Source of the DNA: Dendrolimus kikuchii
Taxonomy: Eukaryota > Arthropoda > Insecta > Lepidoptera > Lasiocampidae
Length of the DNA: 64,000 bases
Assembly: GCA_019925095.2 (NCBI GenBank)
Contig: CM034411.1
Span: 11,356,001-11,420,000, forward strand
Reading direction: 5' to 3'
Part shown: positions 32,051 to 42,444 of the stretch, in pieces
How positions within the stretch are numbered: the first letter of the stretch is position 1
Layout of the letters: every line of letters begins with the position of its first letter
Notes under the pieces: model-generated
Seen by the model: the letters and a program-made list of their open reading frames with translations, nothing else
Told to the model about the DNA's origin: nothing
The model's database searches: none
Translations under genes and position numbers: made by a program

Positions 32051-32149
32051 TGCAGCTGGTCTGGTGTGCAGTCGGCCCTCGGGAGCCCCAAATAATCCTC
32101 GTTGAACACTCTCGGGGTCCGAAGGACGTAAATGCATTCCTCGGGTGTA

Positions 32150-32589
32150 ATAGTAGCTAACTAGCTTCTAAGAGTATAAAACTACTATTAAGAAAAACTG
32201 TATTAGTACCTAAGCATATTTTTTTATATAGAAGCAGTGAAAAGTGACTGTGTTTTTGCCCCTGACAATCGTGTTCGTTAGGGATATCAGTTCTGTCCAA
32301 TAAGAAAAAACGAATGCATTTCCCCAGCAATATAAAAAAGGGACCGATAAGCGATGGAGCAAACGTCGTTGTCAGTGCACGAACTAGAATTTTTGGCATA
32401 TTTATTTTTTTCGTCAAAATTGTTACATGTACTTGTACCTATCCGAGTACAAACTAAACTACATTTGTATATTGTATATAATAGTTTGACGAAAAAATAA
32501 TTTCACCAAAAAATTTAATTACAAGGTCCTGCATTGAAGTCGACGAGATATGTCCTCACGTCTCGGCTAAGATAGTATATATAGCCTCC
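32150..32589. other. Unassigned spacer
   Basis: The minus-strand ORF 32157-32417 has no known motif. No repeat was matched. Confidence 0.3.
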
Positions 32590-32900
32590 AGCATGGTGGA
32601 TCAACGACTAGCACAAGGTTGCCGGTAGGTGATGAATGTAGGGAGAGGAAGACCGGAATATGTTTATATTTGTCAGAAGCATTCAGGAACACTGCCCACC
32701 TTGTGGCAAGTTGTTACCGTCGTATCTGAACGTCTTCTTCAACAGGGACATTGCCAACGCGTTGCGGAACTCAAGAGGAATATTTTTACGCCCTTTTTAA
32801 ACAATCCCATGTCGTAGTGAAGAGGGGAAAGTGCCTTCCCTTTGGCGCAAAAAGGAAGTGTTTGTCCAGCAGTGGACTACTAATTGCTGACAACAACAAC
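32590..32900 (+). repeat. Probable retroelement debris with (CAA)n end
   Basis: ATTGCCAACGCGTTGCGG and GTTTGTCCAGCAGTGGACT are phrases frequent in LINE C-termini. The segment ends in GCTGACAACAACAACAAC, resembling a LINE tail. Frames are broken, so I do not assign a family. Confidence 0.4.
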
Positions 32901-32946
32901 AACGATGGATTTGGTCAGTTTCAAATACCACGCAGTTTTACAAGAT

Positions 32947-33045
32947 GTAAGTGGAGAAGCATATGTAGGATTTGGAAGTCGAGCTCGGAGGTTGACCCTC
33001 CGAATGCAACCAGAGTTTAATATTAGAATGATGATAATGACTTCT
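32947..33045 (+). mobile_element. LINE (ATGATGA)-tail family, copy 2 (fragment)
   Basis: It contains AAGTGGAGAAG, then CTCCGAATGCAACCAGAGTTTAATATTAGAATGATGATAATGA, the 3' end pattern seen at 33560-33637. Only about 100 bases are preserved, with no obvious TSD. The next copy of the same family begins 240 bp downstream. Confidence 0.55.
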
Positions 33046-33281
33046 GGCGAATGAATAACGATAAAACATTCTGCTTATTAAACGATTTTAGGCCGCTTTC
33101 TGATTTGTCGGTGCGGATTCGGTATGCTCGGTATACGCTGTACCGAAAGCTTATCGAGCGCCAACACTTCTACAGATGTTTCTCGATTTATTCGGTGTGT
33201 GCAAAAGTGGGGAGGAATCGTGTCTGTTGGTAATTATTGCACACGGTTGCTCATTTGAAGTAGCATAACATGTCAAAATAT

Positions 33282-33637
33282 ACTTGAGAGACACAAGCAA
33301 GAGCTGGTTGTCACGGAGATAAATATGTTGCGATGGATGCGTGGAGCCATGCGGAAAGACCGCGTAGGAACTACCGCATACACGGCAGTCTTTACGTACG
33401 TGACATGGCGGATAAACAGCAAGAGGACTTTTACCGGATAATAATTATGTGGGGAACCAATGTCTACTCATGTCCATGAAATGCTGGCTTGACGTTGTGA
33501 AGGACGATATGCGTACTAAAACGTAAAACGGGATATGTTGGAGACTGCGCAAGTGGAGAAGAAAGAGTAAGAAAGTGCAGAACTGGGCGTCGGAGCGAAC
33601 GCAATCGGGATTTAACGCTCGGATGATAATGATGATG
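33282..33637 (+). mobile_element. LINE (ATGATGA)-tail family, copy 3, with 15 bp TSD
   Basis: This 356 bp insertion has an exact 15 bp TSD, AACATGTCAAAATAT (33267-33281 and 33638-33652). With frameshifts it reads H-K-Q-E-L-V-V-T-E-I-N-M-L-R-W-M, R-K-D-R-V-G, and later K-D-D-M-R with a basic end. It finishes GGATGATAATGATGATG. This is the post-RT C-terminus of a non-LTR element. Several frame breaks show it has decayed, although the TSD is intact. Confidence 0.85.
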
Positions 33638-34016
33638 AACATGTCAAAATATCTTCATCACTCAAATACGACGTCTCATACCGACGGCAATCTCACTGTA
33701 GGATTTTATACCTTTATAAGTGTGTAGCTGAAAGCAGAGCCGTCTTATCTATATTGCGCGCCTGGGTGCCAAAATCCTAATAACATAATTTTTTTTCTGT
33801 TGCCTTTCGGTAAAAATAGAAGGAAGCCTTCTGCTTGCGATATGACTGCCTATGTCTTTATATGACACAGTTATTTTTTTTAAACGCTACTGCAATTCTG
33901 ACATGATATATAAATATGGTTGCGTCGACAAACACCTCCTTGTAAATTCGCCCTCCCCATCCTCGCCATCAAGAAAAATAATAAACGTTAAAATAAGATT
34001 GCGCAAACAAGAAAAA

Positions 34017-34114
34017 CACATCTTGTTAGTGATGTCACCGCAAGATATATTAAAGAGTACATTGTATATATAAAGAAGATATATGTCTTGCGGTGACAGC
34101 ACTGATAAGATGTG
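34017..34114. repeat. Imperfect palindrome, 34 bp arms
   Basis: Arms 34017-34050 and 34081-34114 are reverse complements with about four mismatches. The core is TGTCACCGCAAGA and its complement TCTTGCGGTGACA. The loop is 30 bases. ORFs on both strands read S-P-Q-D-I because of this symmetry. It may be a short MITE. No target duplication is clear. Confidence 0.65.
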
Positions 34115-34189
34115 AAGTTGGAACACAACATAAAGAAACTCACTTGTAATTTAATTAAAAAACTTTAACTCGACTTAATCAATCCTAGT

Positions 34190-34600
34190 GAAGTGTGTGA
34201 ACCCCCCGGGGACGAGTTTAGTGTGGCAGTGGACTGGTGGCGAGGTAAGTTACTCTTTCCTGGCTTCTTCTTCCACTTCCTTTTGCCTTGTCCCGGATAT
34301 CGCATCGCGCCCGCGAAAAATATCATTCCTCTCGTTCGGATGTTCGTTAAGTAATTCAAAACTAGCACATTACGTATGCTACGCGTATAATGCTTGCGCC
34401 CCTTTGGATCTCTCCGGGTGCCATATAGCCCTTGCATCTTCGGGTAAAGACGGCCCTTCCTGAAAGCAACACTGTTACATTTACCGTATTATGATTGAGA
34501 GCTTCCAGATCCCACACCGATGCTGCACCGACAAATCTCAAAGCGGCCTTATTCGGCGAATTTTGACGATTCATCACAGAATATTTTCGACTCGATGTTC
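34190..34600. other. Moderately GC-rich unassigned block
   Basis: Overlapping ORFs of 70-91 codons occur on both strands. None is recognised. A GAGGTAAGT at about 34238 resembles a splice donor, but no matching exon is evident. It may be part of an unidentified retroelement. Confidence 0.25.
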
Positions 34601-35730
34601 AAGTTAAATTATTATTGTAGCCCGTACATAACGCAAATCGTTTACATTTCACATGACGCACATATTGTCATGTTTGTTATTGTAGATGTCTGTTCGAATC
34701 CAACATTGCTAACCAACAATTCGATCATATTCATTGCTTTTTGTTTAACCCACTGCTGTTATTATTATGTCGTGCTGTCAAGTTCGGATTTATGTTTTGA
34801 TTTAAATTACATTGCAGAATGCATGTTCGGATTAATTGTATGATATTTGTATGTAGCTTTCAGGATCGTTTTATTTATTCGCTTGTCTAAAAGCTTCATA
34901 TTCATATTGTTATGAATTTGTAGGGGATTTGTAGGATGCAAATTCGAAAATGCCGTTGGAATTATCACAAAGTTTACTAAAAGGACACACGCCTAATTCA
35001 CAGTTCTTACAAGTATAGCGGAATACAACAAAACCAAACCGTAAGGCAGAAAATCATTATCACATAAATCACGAAAAGTTCGTCGTTATAAGGTTCTCGC
35101 TCCGAGAGTGCACTAGGTAACGCCTCGTTCGCAGTCAGAACACGACTGGCGCATTTCCCGACTGACCGACCCTCATCTATTTGTAAATTAGACATGGCCT
35201 CCTAGCAACATGCCGCTCGTTGGTTCTTGAAATCGTTAAATAGTCAGCTTAATGGCTTCTAATAATTCGCATGAGATACCAACAGAGGAGAGAAGGTTTT
35301 ATGACGTCTTATGTCGGCGTGAACAAAGAGATTAGCGCGAACAATAGTTAACTCAAATTCGAAGGGGTAATAAGACACCTACAAAGGATAGATGATCGGC
35401 TTGTAACAATATCTTCTGAGGGGTCGAGTTTGTACGATGAATTTATAAATGAGAAAAAAATCAGGCGAACTAATTTGGATCAGCAGATTCGTGAAAGTTT
35501 GGTGTTCAGTTTCAGTTTGGTGAAATATAACTTTTTAATTTACCTACGAAAAGAGAAAAGCGATAGGCTTGGTTTTTTAGCCAAGAAAAAAACAAATCTC
35601 ATAATGTGCGTATGTATGTGTTCAAGTTTTAGTTTTGATTCTGATTTATAAGACTGATTTTGAATTATTGCTCGAAAATGTAGATGAAGTGACTTGTTTG
35701 GTAAATTTGGACAAAATAATTATTGGTTAA
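34601..35730. other. Unassigned spacer
   Basis: ORFs at 34520-34843 plus and 35007-35195 minus are short and unrecognised. No repeat match was found. Confidence 0.35.
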
Positions 35731-36162
35731 CTAGCTGACCCGGCAAACTTCGTACCGCCTCAGAATCAATAAATAAAGAAAGCTGAATGATAATTACAGA
35801 ATGTTTCAACTTTAGTAAAAAAATGTGGTCAAAACTTAACCGGAACGAACATCAAACGTTTGACATTCAAAAAAAAAAAAAAAAAACACTTTTAAATTTA
35901 ATTTGATTTCTGAACGACTTTTAAATTTAATCGATTTCTAAACGACGGGACGAACATCAAATGTTTGACAGGTAGGAATAGTTTCTAAGGGAAAGCGAAA
36001 TTGTTGTTATTACTCGAAGCATTTTTTTCATATTTGCTCACCTTTTAAACCTTCCCTGGACGTCCACAAATAACTCAAAACCAAAATTAGCCAAATCAGT
36101 CCAGCCGTTCTCGAGTTTTAGCAAGACTAACGAACAGCAATTGATTTATATATATATATAGA
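35731..36162 (-). mobile_element. Non-autonomous Helitron-like element, 432 bp
   Basis: On the minus strand it starts TCTATATATATATATAAATC and ends GGGTCAGCTAG, so it has the 5' TC and 3' CTAG ends of Helitrons. It lies exactly between A and T, the preferred Helitron target, with no duplication. A weak hairpin (GGCGGTACGAAGTTTGCC) precedes CTAG. Inside, ACGAACATCAAAYGTTTGACA occurs twice (about 35842 and 35942), and there is an A18 run. No Rep/helicase coding is present. Confidence 0.7.
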
Positions 36163-36352
36163 TTATATTATAAATATCTCAGAGTCATAATAAGTGGTTA
36201 TTGTATACAGTGAGTCATTTGCTATCCATTTGAGTAAATAAATACATAATTAAAACTCATAATTATATATGTGTCATGTAATAAGATCCAAGGTTTATTA
36301 AAAACTTGCTTTACTATCGCAACATGAACTTATTAGTCATCAATTTGCATAA

Positions 36353-36434
36353 GAATGGGCCTAAATGGCGCTCTGTTGTTCGTGCCTACCCCGCAAGGGA
36401 ACTGGCGTGAAGTTATGTATGTATGTATGTATGT
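36353..36434 (+). mobile_element. RTE-like LINE 3' end, very short copy 5
   Basis: Only 82 bp, covering the last 20 codons and the (TATG)n tail. The exact 11 bp TSD AATTTGCATAA is at 36342-36352 and 36435-36445. It is the shortest of the ten copies. Confidence 0.9.
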
Positions 36435-36548
36435 AATTTGCATAACAAATTATTGTTAATTTCATATGTAATTAAAATACACATAAACATTCAGTCGATC
36501 AAAAGTTGTAGCAAGTAAGGAAAGGAGACAACCGCTTCCTATATAGCA

Positions 36549-36801
36549 CTAGCTTCTGCCCGCGACTTCGTCCGCGTAGAATAGTGAAAACAGTTAGTTA
36601 AGCCCCCCCCCATTTTCAAATATTCTTCATTGGTGCTCCGCTCCTATTGGTCTTAACGTGATGATATGTAGCCTATATAACCTTCCTCTACAAATGGAAT
36701 ATCTAACACTGAAAGAATTGTTCAAATCAGACCACTAGTTCCTAAGATTAGCGCGTTCAACCAAACAAACAAACTCTTCAGCTTTATATATTAGTATAAG
36801 A
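36549..36801 (-). mobile_element. Non-autonomous Helitron-like element, 253 bp
   Basis: The minus strand starts TCTTATACTAATATATAAAGC and ends GCGGGCAGAAGCTAG. GACGAAGTC with flanking GCG forms a hairpin about a dozen bases before CTAG. The flanks are A and T. The same body sequence (ATTCTTTCAGTGTTAGATA, AATAGGAGCGGAGCACC) occurs at 38239-38447 and in part at 54688-54809. Confidence 0.75.
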
Positions 36802-36859
36802 TTCATTTCATTCATGTATCTACTCGACGAATAACCACGGGTTTTATGTCTTTACAACA

Positions 36860-36970
36860 GTTCATTTGCCTTACTATCGTTTAAAATTTGACATAGGCTC
36901 CATATAAGTAATGTCAAAATTTAACCGATCGTAGGGTAATTGAATGAATAGTATGATATAGGAACTGGCC
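36860..36970. mobile_element. Palindromic MITE, family Z, copy 3
   Basis: Blocks TTACTATCGTTTAAAATTTGACATA, TAAGTAATGTCAAAATTTAACCGA and GATATAGGAACTGGCC are preserved. The left outer arm is lost. Confidence 0.65.
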
Positions 36971-37406
36971 TTAAATTAATCTTTGTTTATAGAAATACAG
37001 GTAGTATACCATGCACTGTTGCTGCTACTTGTCAGAGAAAATACGCTGTGTCAACACCTAAAAAACGCTAAATTGGGAAGAATGCATCCAAACTGCAAAC
37101 CGCTCCTGGGATAAAAAAATATCACTCTTTTTATTACATAAAATTTGCTATCGACCAGTAAAAAAATAACTTTGGAATTCGTACCATTTTTTAATTTGCC
37201 CGTTTTAAATCATTCCCAGAAAATTTCCCCGGATAAAAAGTAGCGCAGATTTTAAGTCTAAAAATTTGCCCTCGATCAGCGAAAATCGCATCGAAATCGG
37301 CCCAGTAGTTTTTACGTGAATCCCGAACAAATAGACAAGAAATCTAAAAAAAATGCATCGTGTTCTCCATCGTTTATATAGTCTATTTCAGACATGAATT
37401 ATTTCA

Positions 37407-37525
37407 CCTATTTCATTTGGCTTGCGACTGTTTGACATTTGACATAAACTCCAATCGAGTAATATTAAATTTTAACCAACAAAAGTAAGGTAAGAGAATG
37501 AATAGTGAGATACAGAAATACGACT
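37407..37525. mobile_element. Palindromic MITE, family Z, copy 4
   Basis: A diverged copy with TTTGACATTTGACATAAACTCC, TAAATTTTAACCAAC and GAATGAATAGTGAGATACAG in family order. Confidence 0.5.
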
Positions 37526-37838
37526 TACGCCCATCGTATTGGACAGCTTGGCTTACGTCATTGGGCCATGAGCGTTAACTTGTGTGACTGGAATATGCTA
37601 ATGACGTATGGTGATGTCATTTATGTGTCAATGGGGCCTATTATGAGCTTTACGTGAGGCGGGAGAGGTCTTACGCATTCTTCCGTGTCGTATTTATAAA
37701 AATAATTGCATCTTGATTCATCCGTTTTGTTTATGCGATTGAGTATTTTTTATTTTTGACTAGTTCCCGGCACGGATCTTGAGCGGTTGGCGGAATAGTA
37801 GAATTCGCTTTACACATTGAGCGTAGTCAATGTGATGA

Positions 37839-37882
37839 TCGCGGCCGCAGAAAATTGTATTCTTTCTCCGTTCTTGCACGGC
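37839..37882 (-). mobile_element. SINE-B 5' end fragment, copy 12
   Basis: GCGGCCGCAGAAAATTGTATTC, TTTCTCCGTTCTTGCACGG is the reverse complement of the SINE-B 5' end. Only about 44 bases remain, so this copy lost its 3' part after insertion. Confidence 0.65.
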
Positions 37883-38158
37883 TAAAATTTGTAAATATTT
37901 ATAGGCGACAATTAGCGAAATAAATATTTGAAATGTTTGTGTAGCATTTCAATATTCATTTCGGCTAAGGTCTTATTTTATTTTATATAATTTCTGCTAA
38001 TAGTAATACTAGTTTTTTCTACTTTTATTCTGCCGCGACGATATCGTGAAGATGTTGTATAGTAGTAGCATACGAATTTTTAACACTATGGCAATGGAAT
38101 CGTACTTTGAATTTCGTCGCAATGTCAAGATATTGAAACAAAAGAATTGGGCCCTTGG

Positions 38159-38183
38159 TATACACACACACACATACACACAC

Positions 38184-38234
<51 letters not shown>
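38159..38234. repeat. (CA)n(TA)n microsatellite
   Basis: About 24 bases of CA-rich repeat followed by a nearly perfect TA run of about 45 bases. It sits directly against the CTAG-side end of the Helitron-like copy at 38239. The Y-I-Y-I peptide across it is meaningless. Confidence 0.9.
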
Positions 38235-38238
<4 letters not shown>

Positions 38239-38447
38239 CTCGCTTCTGCCCTTGGAGTAGTTAAAAAAAAACCCCCGATTTTGAAACATTCTTCATTGGT
38301 GCTCCGCTCCTATTGGTCTTGGCGTGATGATATATAGCCTATATCCGTCCTCGATAAATGGGCTATCTAACACTGAAAGAATTTTTCAAATCAGACCAGT
38401 AGTTCGTGGGATTAGCGCGTTCAAGCAAACAAATAAACTCAGCTTTA
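38239..38447 (-). mobile_element. Helitron-like element, decayed ends
   Basis: The body is closely similar to 36549-36801: ATTCTTCATTGGTGCTCCGCTCC, TATTGGTCTT, GTGATGATATATAGCC, AACACTGAAAGAAT, CAAATCAGACCAGTAG. The 3' CTAG has become CTCG and the hairpin region is deleted. The 5' end is degraded in TATATATTATG. Confidence 0.65.
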
Positions 38448-38731
38448 TATATTATGTGTACTTATATATATTATACTCTTCTTAGTCCAAAAAGTCAATC
38501 GTAGTAGTAATTTTTAGAAATAGAATATTAGCTAATATGTGTGAATGTGAGTTGTGTTTTAATGACGTCTGATGATGTCAGATGTTAAGGTGATGCGTTC
38601 ATGACCATTGTTTTATTAGATGCTAAATATAACGATGACGACTTAGTAACAAGACCTTTGCAACGTTGTAATGTTTACTATAGTATTTACGATTCAGTTT
38701 GTGTATTATAGGCATTTAAATAAGCACTCAT

Positions 38732-39033
38732 TTATCCCTGCAGAAACGGAGAAAGAAATACAATTTCCAGCAGCCGGGCGACAAAAACAACCCACAGCCA
38801 GGTGGTAGGGTATTGGCCCATCTGGATGGCTACCATCACTGGACTACAGTATACCGCCATAACAACCTTGAGTTGTGTTCCGGCATTAGTGGGCAGGTTC
38901 CAGTCTCCCTTTACAGAGCGGCAGCACATTGGTAGCAGTACCTTTGGTGTTACAAATGTCAATAGGAGATGGTAACCGCTTTCCATCTGGTGGGCCATCT
39001 GACTGTCTGCTGAACTCATACAATAAAAAAAAA
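38732..39033 (+). mobile_element. SINE-B, copy 13
   Basis: From TATCCCTGCAGAAACGGAG to CATACAATAAAAAAAAA, with a small deletion around the CCGGGCGGCCTGTCGTAAGAGG block and a duplicated GTA in TAGCAGTACCTTTGG. Confidence 0.85.
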
Positions 39034-39225
39034 CACATTAGCGTTTTGATACCTCAAGGAAAAAAAAGCCAAGTCCGCGTAGGACCATGTTTACATTGTT
39101 TTTCCTTAGAAGGTCACTTTCGTGTAATGAATTATACTATTTTATGAAGTTTAAATATCTTAGACAACTCAAGCCACATCTAACGTTAGATATTACAGTA
39201 GAAACTATTTTATATCAATCATTGA

Positions 39226-39461
39226 GTGGATGGATGCAGAAGTCGTGGAAGGCCACGACACACCTTCCATGATCAAATTGATCGTGTACTAGCGGAGGGT
39301 GATGTCAGGAGCCTGAAGAACAGACGAGTGTGCATGACAAGAGTTATGAATGTCAAAGAAGCAAGTGAGGTGTGTAAGAATGGGCCTAAATGGCGCTCTG
39401 TTGTTCGTGCCTACCCCGCAAGGGAACTGGCGTGAAGTTATGTATGTATGTATGTATGTAT
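39226..39461 (+). mobile_element. RTE-like LINE 3' end, copy 6
   Basis: A 69-codon frame from M-D-G-C-R-S-R-G to A-R-E-L-A, then (TATG)n. It is slightly shorter than copies 1, 2 and 4. The frame is open. Only a weak flanking ATTGA repeat is visible, so the TSD is uncertain. Confidence 0.85.
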
Positions 39462-39716
39462 TGAAAGACACAATTTAACTAAAATTTTATTCAAAAATTT
39501 ATCTTGTAAGCGAAAACAAGGTATACATTAAATAGATCTGTACAGGAGATAAACTTCCACTCTTTTCATCATGATATAAATTAGAGATGCCACGAATAGT
39601 AGTTTGGCCGAATACCGAATTCATAATATATATATTATCACTAGAGGTACGGAATTTTCGTAGTTACGAAATAGATGCGAATTTATGCGAAAACTTTGAT
39701 ATAAATGCGAATATTT

Positions 39717-40037
39717 TATCCCTCCAGGAACGGAGAAAGAATACAAATTTCTGCGGCGGGCGGCCTGTCGTAAGAGGCGACAAAACTACCCACAGCCAGG
39801 TGGTAGGGCATTTGCCCGGCTGGATGGCTACCACCCCTGGTCTAAAGTATGTCGCCATAACAACCTTGAGTTGTGTTCCGGCTTTAGTGAGTAGGTTCCA
39901 GTCTCCCTTAAGAGCGCAGCAGCGCATTTGTAGCACCTTTGGTATTGCAAATATCTATAGGCGATGGTAACCGCTTTCCATTAAGTGGGCCGCCTGCCTG
40001 TCTGCTGAGCTGCTGCAATAAAAAATAAATAAATAAT
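39717..40037 (+). mobile_element. SINE-B, copy 14, nested in hAT
   Basis: Starts TATCCCTCCAGGAACGGAG and ends GCTGCAATAAAAAATAAATAAATAA. Flanking GAATATTTT before and GAGTATTTG after are a possible 8 bp TSD with one or two mismatches. The insertion is younger than the hAT element that hosts it. Confidence 0.87.
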
Positions 40038-40305
40038 ATATAATAAATTTGAGTATTTGCCGCGAAATCAACAATAACAATTACTGTAGATGATTTTGAT
40101 ACGAGAGGATTTAAAATCATCACTTGAACGCCACCGCCAAGGTTATTTTGAAGAAAAAACATCACTTTACTCAACGAGGATGAAGTAATTGATGCAACAC
40201 TAAAAGAAATGCTAATAAAAGCAAACGAAAAATGAGCAAATAGATGGATATACCCACTTTCATAGGTTAATCCTTCAATCGATACACAGAAACGAAGATC
40301 CCAAT

Positions 40306-40500
40306 GTGAAAGACATTTTGCTCGCTGCACATTGCTGCTTTCCATCCTTTGATAAAGCAGCATTACAGAGTGTCTGGAGTCCAACCAACAGTGTAGACAC
40401 AGAGCGGATCTTCAGTATGTACAATGTCGTCATAACAGACCGAAGAACAGTTCTTAAGGAATCGGAATGTGGAATTTGCAACTATGTTGCATTTCATTAA
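40306..40500 (+). pseudogene. hAT transposase C-terminal dimerisation fragment
   Basis: The 64-codon ORF carries P-T-N-S-V-D-T-E-R-I-F-S, then V-I-T-D-R-R-T-V-L-K. This matches the hAT dimerisation-domain pattern (S-x-x-x-E-R-x-F-S followed by R-x-x-L), with D-T in place of the usual S-x-S. The N-terminal zinc finger and catalytic DDE residues are absent, so it cannot be an active transposase. It ends 137 bp before the right terminal repeat, as expected for the 3' end of a hAT gene. Confidence 0.75.
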
Positions 40501-40645
40501 TGTTAATAAAATATACGTTTTTTGTTGTTATTACGATATATAATTTAAATAATGCGAAATTGTTGCGAAATTTCCTTATCATTAAGAAAATAAATGCGAA
40601 ATTCAGGTTTTTTATTTGCGAAAATTCCATACCTCTAATTATCAC

Positions 40646-41252
40646 TTTCGTAGCTAACACATCTAAAAATGCTAAGAAGTCTACCTAACTGTACTGGACA
40701 GTTTACGAAAATATTATTCTTAACGTCGAAAAGTAAAATTCTGTTATCGACTAAACCACCAATTAGTGACTAACATCCGATCAGAAATAAAACAGTATCG
40801 GTGATACCTCGAACAGTTATAGTATCGTCATTTTACGTCAATTTAAAATGATTTATGGCAAACCCAAGACAATTCCGAAAACTAATTCTTGAAAAATATT
40901 GTATTTCAAGGAATTCTTGGAAAATCTTTACATTTCTTTTTGGTGGAGTGTATGTGCTCTAACATGATTTACAATCAGGTGAGTTGTCTGTCCCTTTGTC
41001 TACAGGTAAATATAATAAAAATCTTACAATATCTGTTTAAATATTGCAAGTGAACTTGCCTGCTCCTTAGATTCGACTATGAAATTATTTTCTGAGTAAA
41101 TAGTTAATTGACTCAATATATTTCCTGTAAAGGTAGGAACAATGGGCTGCCTTATCGCTCTATAGTGATTTCTTCCAGACAAACCGGGCTATGGATTGTG
41201 TGAAAGGAATCGAAAATGTATGACGGTAGTGTGCAAATTAAAAACATGTAAA
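40646..41252. other. Unassigned spacer
   Basis: No gene or matched repeat. AT-rich. Confidence 0.35.
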
Positions 41253-41476
41253 TCTATACTAATATTATATAGAGGTAAAGTTTGTGACGTTGTAGGGGGT
41301 AATCTCTGGATCTACTAAACCGATTTTAAAAATTCTTTTATTGTTGGAAAGCTACGTTAACAGGGAGTAACATAGGCTAGGCTACCCGTGGTATATGGCG
41401 TCATGCTCTATATAACATGACGCTATATACCACGGGAGCGGGACAGAGCGCGGGTGAAACCGCGCCGGGCTGCTAG
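41253..41476 (+). mobile_element. Non-autonomous Helitron, 224 bp, with two hairpins
   Basis: It begins TCTATACTAATATTATATAG and ends CGGGCTGCTAG, between A (41252) and T (41477). A perfect 6 bp stem, GCGCGG/CCGCGC (41448-41453 and 41460-41465), lies 7 bases before the terminal CTAG, as in typical Helitron 3' ends. Upstream, 41385-41436 forms a 21 bp inverted repeat with a single G:T position. There is no coding capacity. It is the best-preserved Helitron end pair in the window. Confidence 0.82.
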
Positions 41477-42405
41477 TGGAATATGTAAGTATTACACAAT
41501 ACATATAACTATAATAAAATTAAAATAGACAATAGAGATAAATAAAAAAGAGACAATGTTTTATGAAGACTGGAGATAAAAGTAGAATACATTATATCCT
41601 GGAAAAGCGCCTAAGACACAGGGAATTCTAATTTGAGTGAACTAAGTTGAGTGAAAAACATTAGAAATCTTAAAAAAAAAACTGCAGAGTACATAAATTT
41701 AAATGTTTAAACATACAACCAAATTAAGTCTTTTCCCACTAATGCGTTTAAAACGACATAACGAAAACGGCTCCTTTTGATAAAAAATCCAAATAAAACT
41801 TTGACTTTCGTATTCTGACTTTCATCCTAATTATAATAAATTACGATGCAAAGAGAACAACGGCTGTTTCATGTTTGTTGGGACTGTTTGGGCGAGTTGT
41901 GACATGAATTAGCGTGTTCTTGTAAACGTTAAAGGGATCTGGAGAATATAGCCGTGTTTCAAAGTCGGCTGACTTTTATTACGTATGCGCTGTTTTTTAA
42001 TAATATCAGCTCATTAACAACCGACAGCTGAGCTTGGGCCACCCCGTTGATTCACGAAACGTATGAAACATATAAAAAAAAGTCAAATAAATCAGATGAG
42101 AAGTTGGTCAATTACGTCTTGATCCACCTATTATTATATTTGGGGGACTAACAGCTGTAGTCTTACAAACTAAAGTTACAGAGATAAGTAAAGATTAGCG
42201 ATTTATAAGCCCCGACAGATTAAAGAAAAAATATAAAACATGAATATAAAATAGTTGTAGAAGAGAAAAGAACAATATGTAAAATTAGTGAACGTGTAAC
42301 TAATACTTATTAAATTAAAGTTAGATTAATTTTGCATTCACAGATGCCAGACTATCCACAAATAAGTCAATGTCCACATAATCCGATTTGATGAGATTAT
42401 GGGAA
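41477..42405. other. Unassigned spacer
   Basis: No ORF and no repeat match. A hairpin begins at 42406. Confidence 0.35.
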
Positions 42406-42444
42406 CTACGAAACATTCCACTATAATAGTGGATTGTTCCGTAG
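42406..42444. repeat. 18 bp inverted repeat
   Basis: CTACGAAACATTCCACTA and TAGTGGATTGTTCCGTAG pair with two mismatches around TAA. It could be a MITE relic or a chance hairpin. Confidence 0.55.

Larger units (their letters stand above)
39642..40637 (+). mobile_element. hAT transposon, internally deleted, 8 bp TSD
   Basis: The 996 bp element has 19 bp terminal inverted repeats (TAGAGGTACGGAATTTTCG at 39642-39660 and its inverse, with one mismatch, at 40619-40637). The exact 8 bp TSD is ATTATCAC (39634-39641 and 40638-40645). An 8 bp duplication with TAGAG-type ends is characteristic of hAT. Subterminal ATGCGAA motifs recur at both ends (about six copies). Its coding content is only the C-terminal dimerisation region (see 40306-40500) plus decayed upstream sequence. 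A SINE-B copy occupies 39717-40037, so the element without it is about 675 bp. Confidence 0.88.

Noticed and set aside
38046..38264. ORF with Y-I-Y-I repeat as a membrane peptide
   Set aside because: It is produced by the (TA)n microsatellite.
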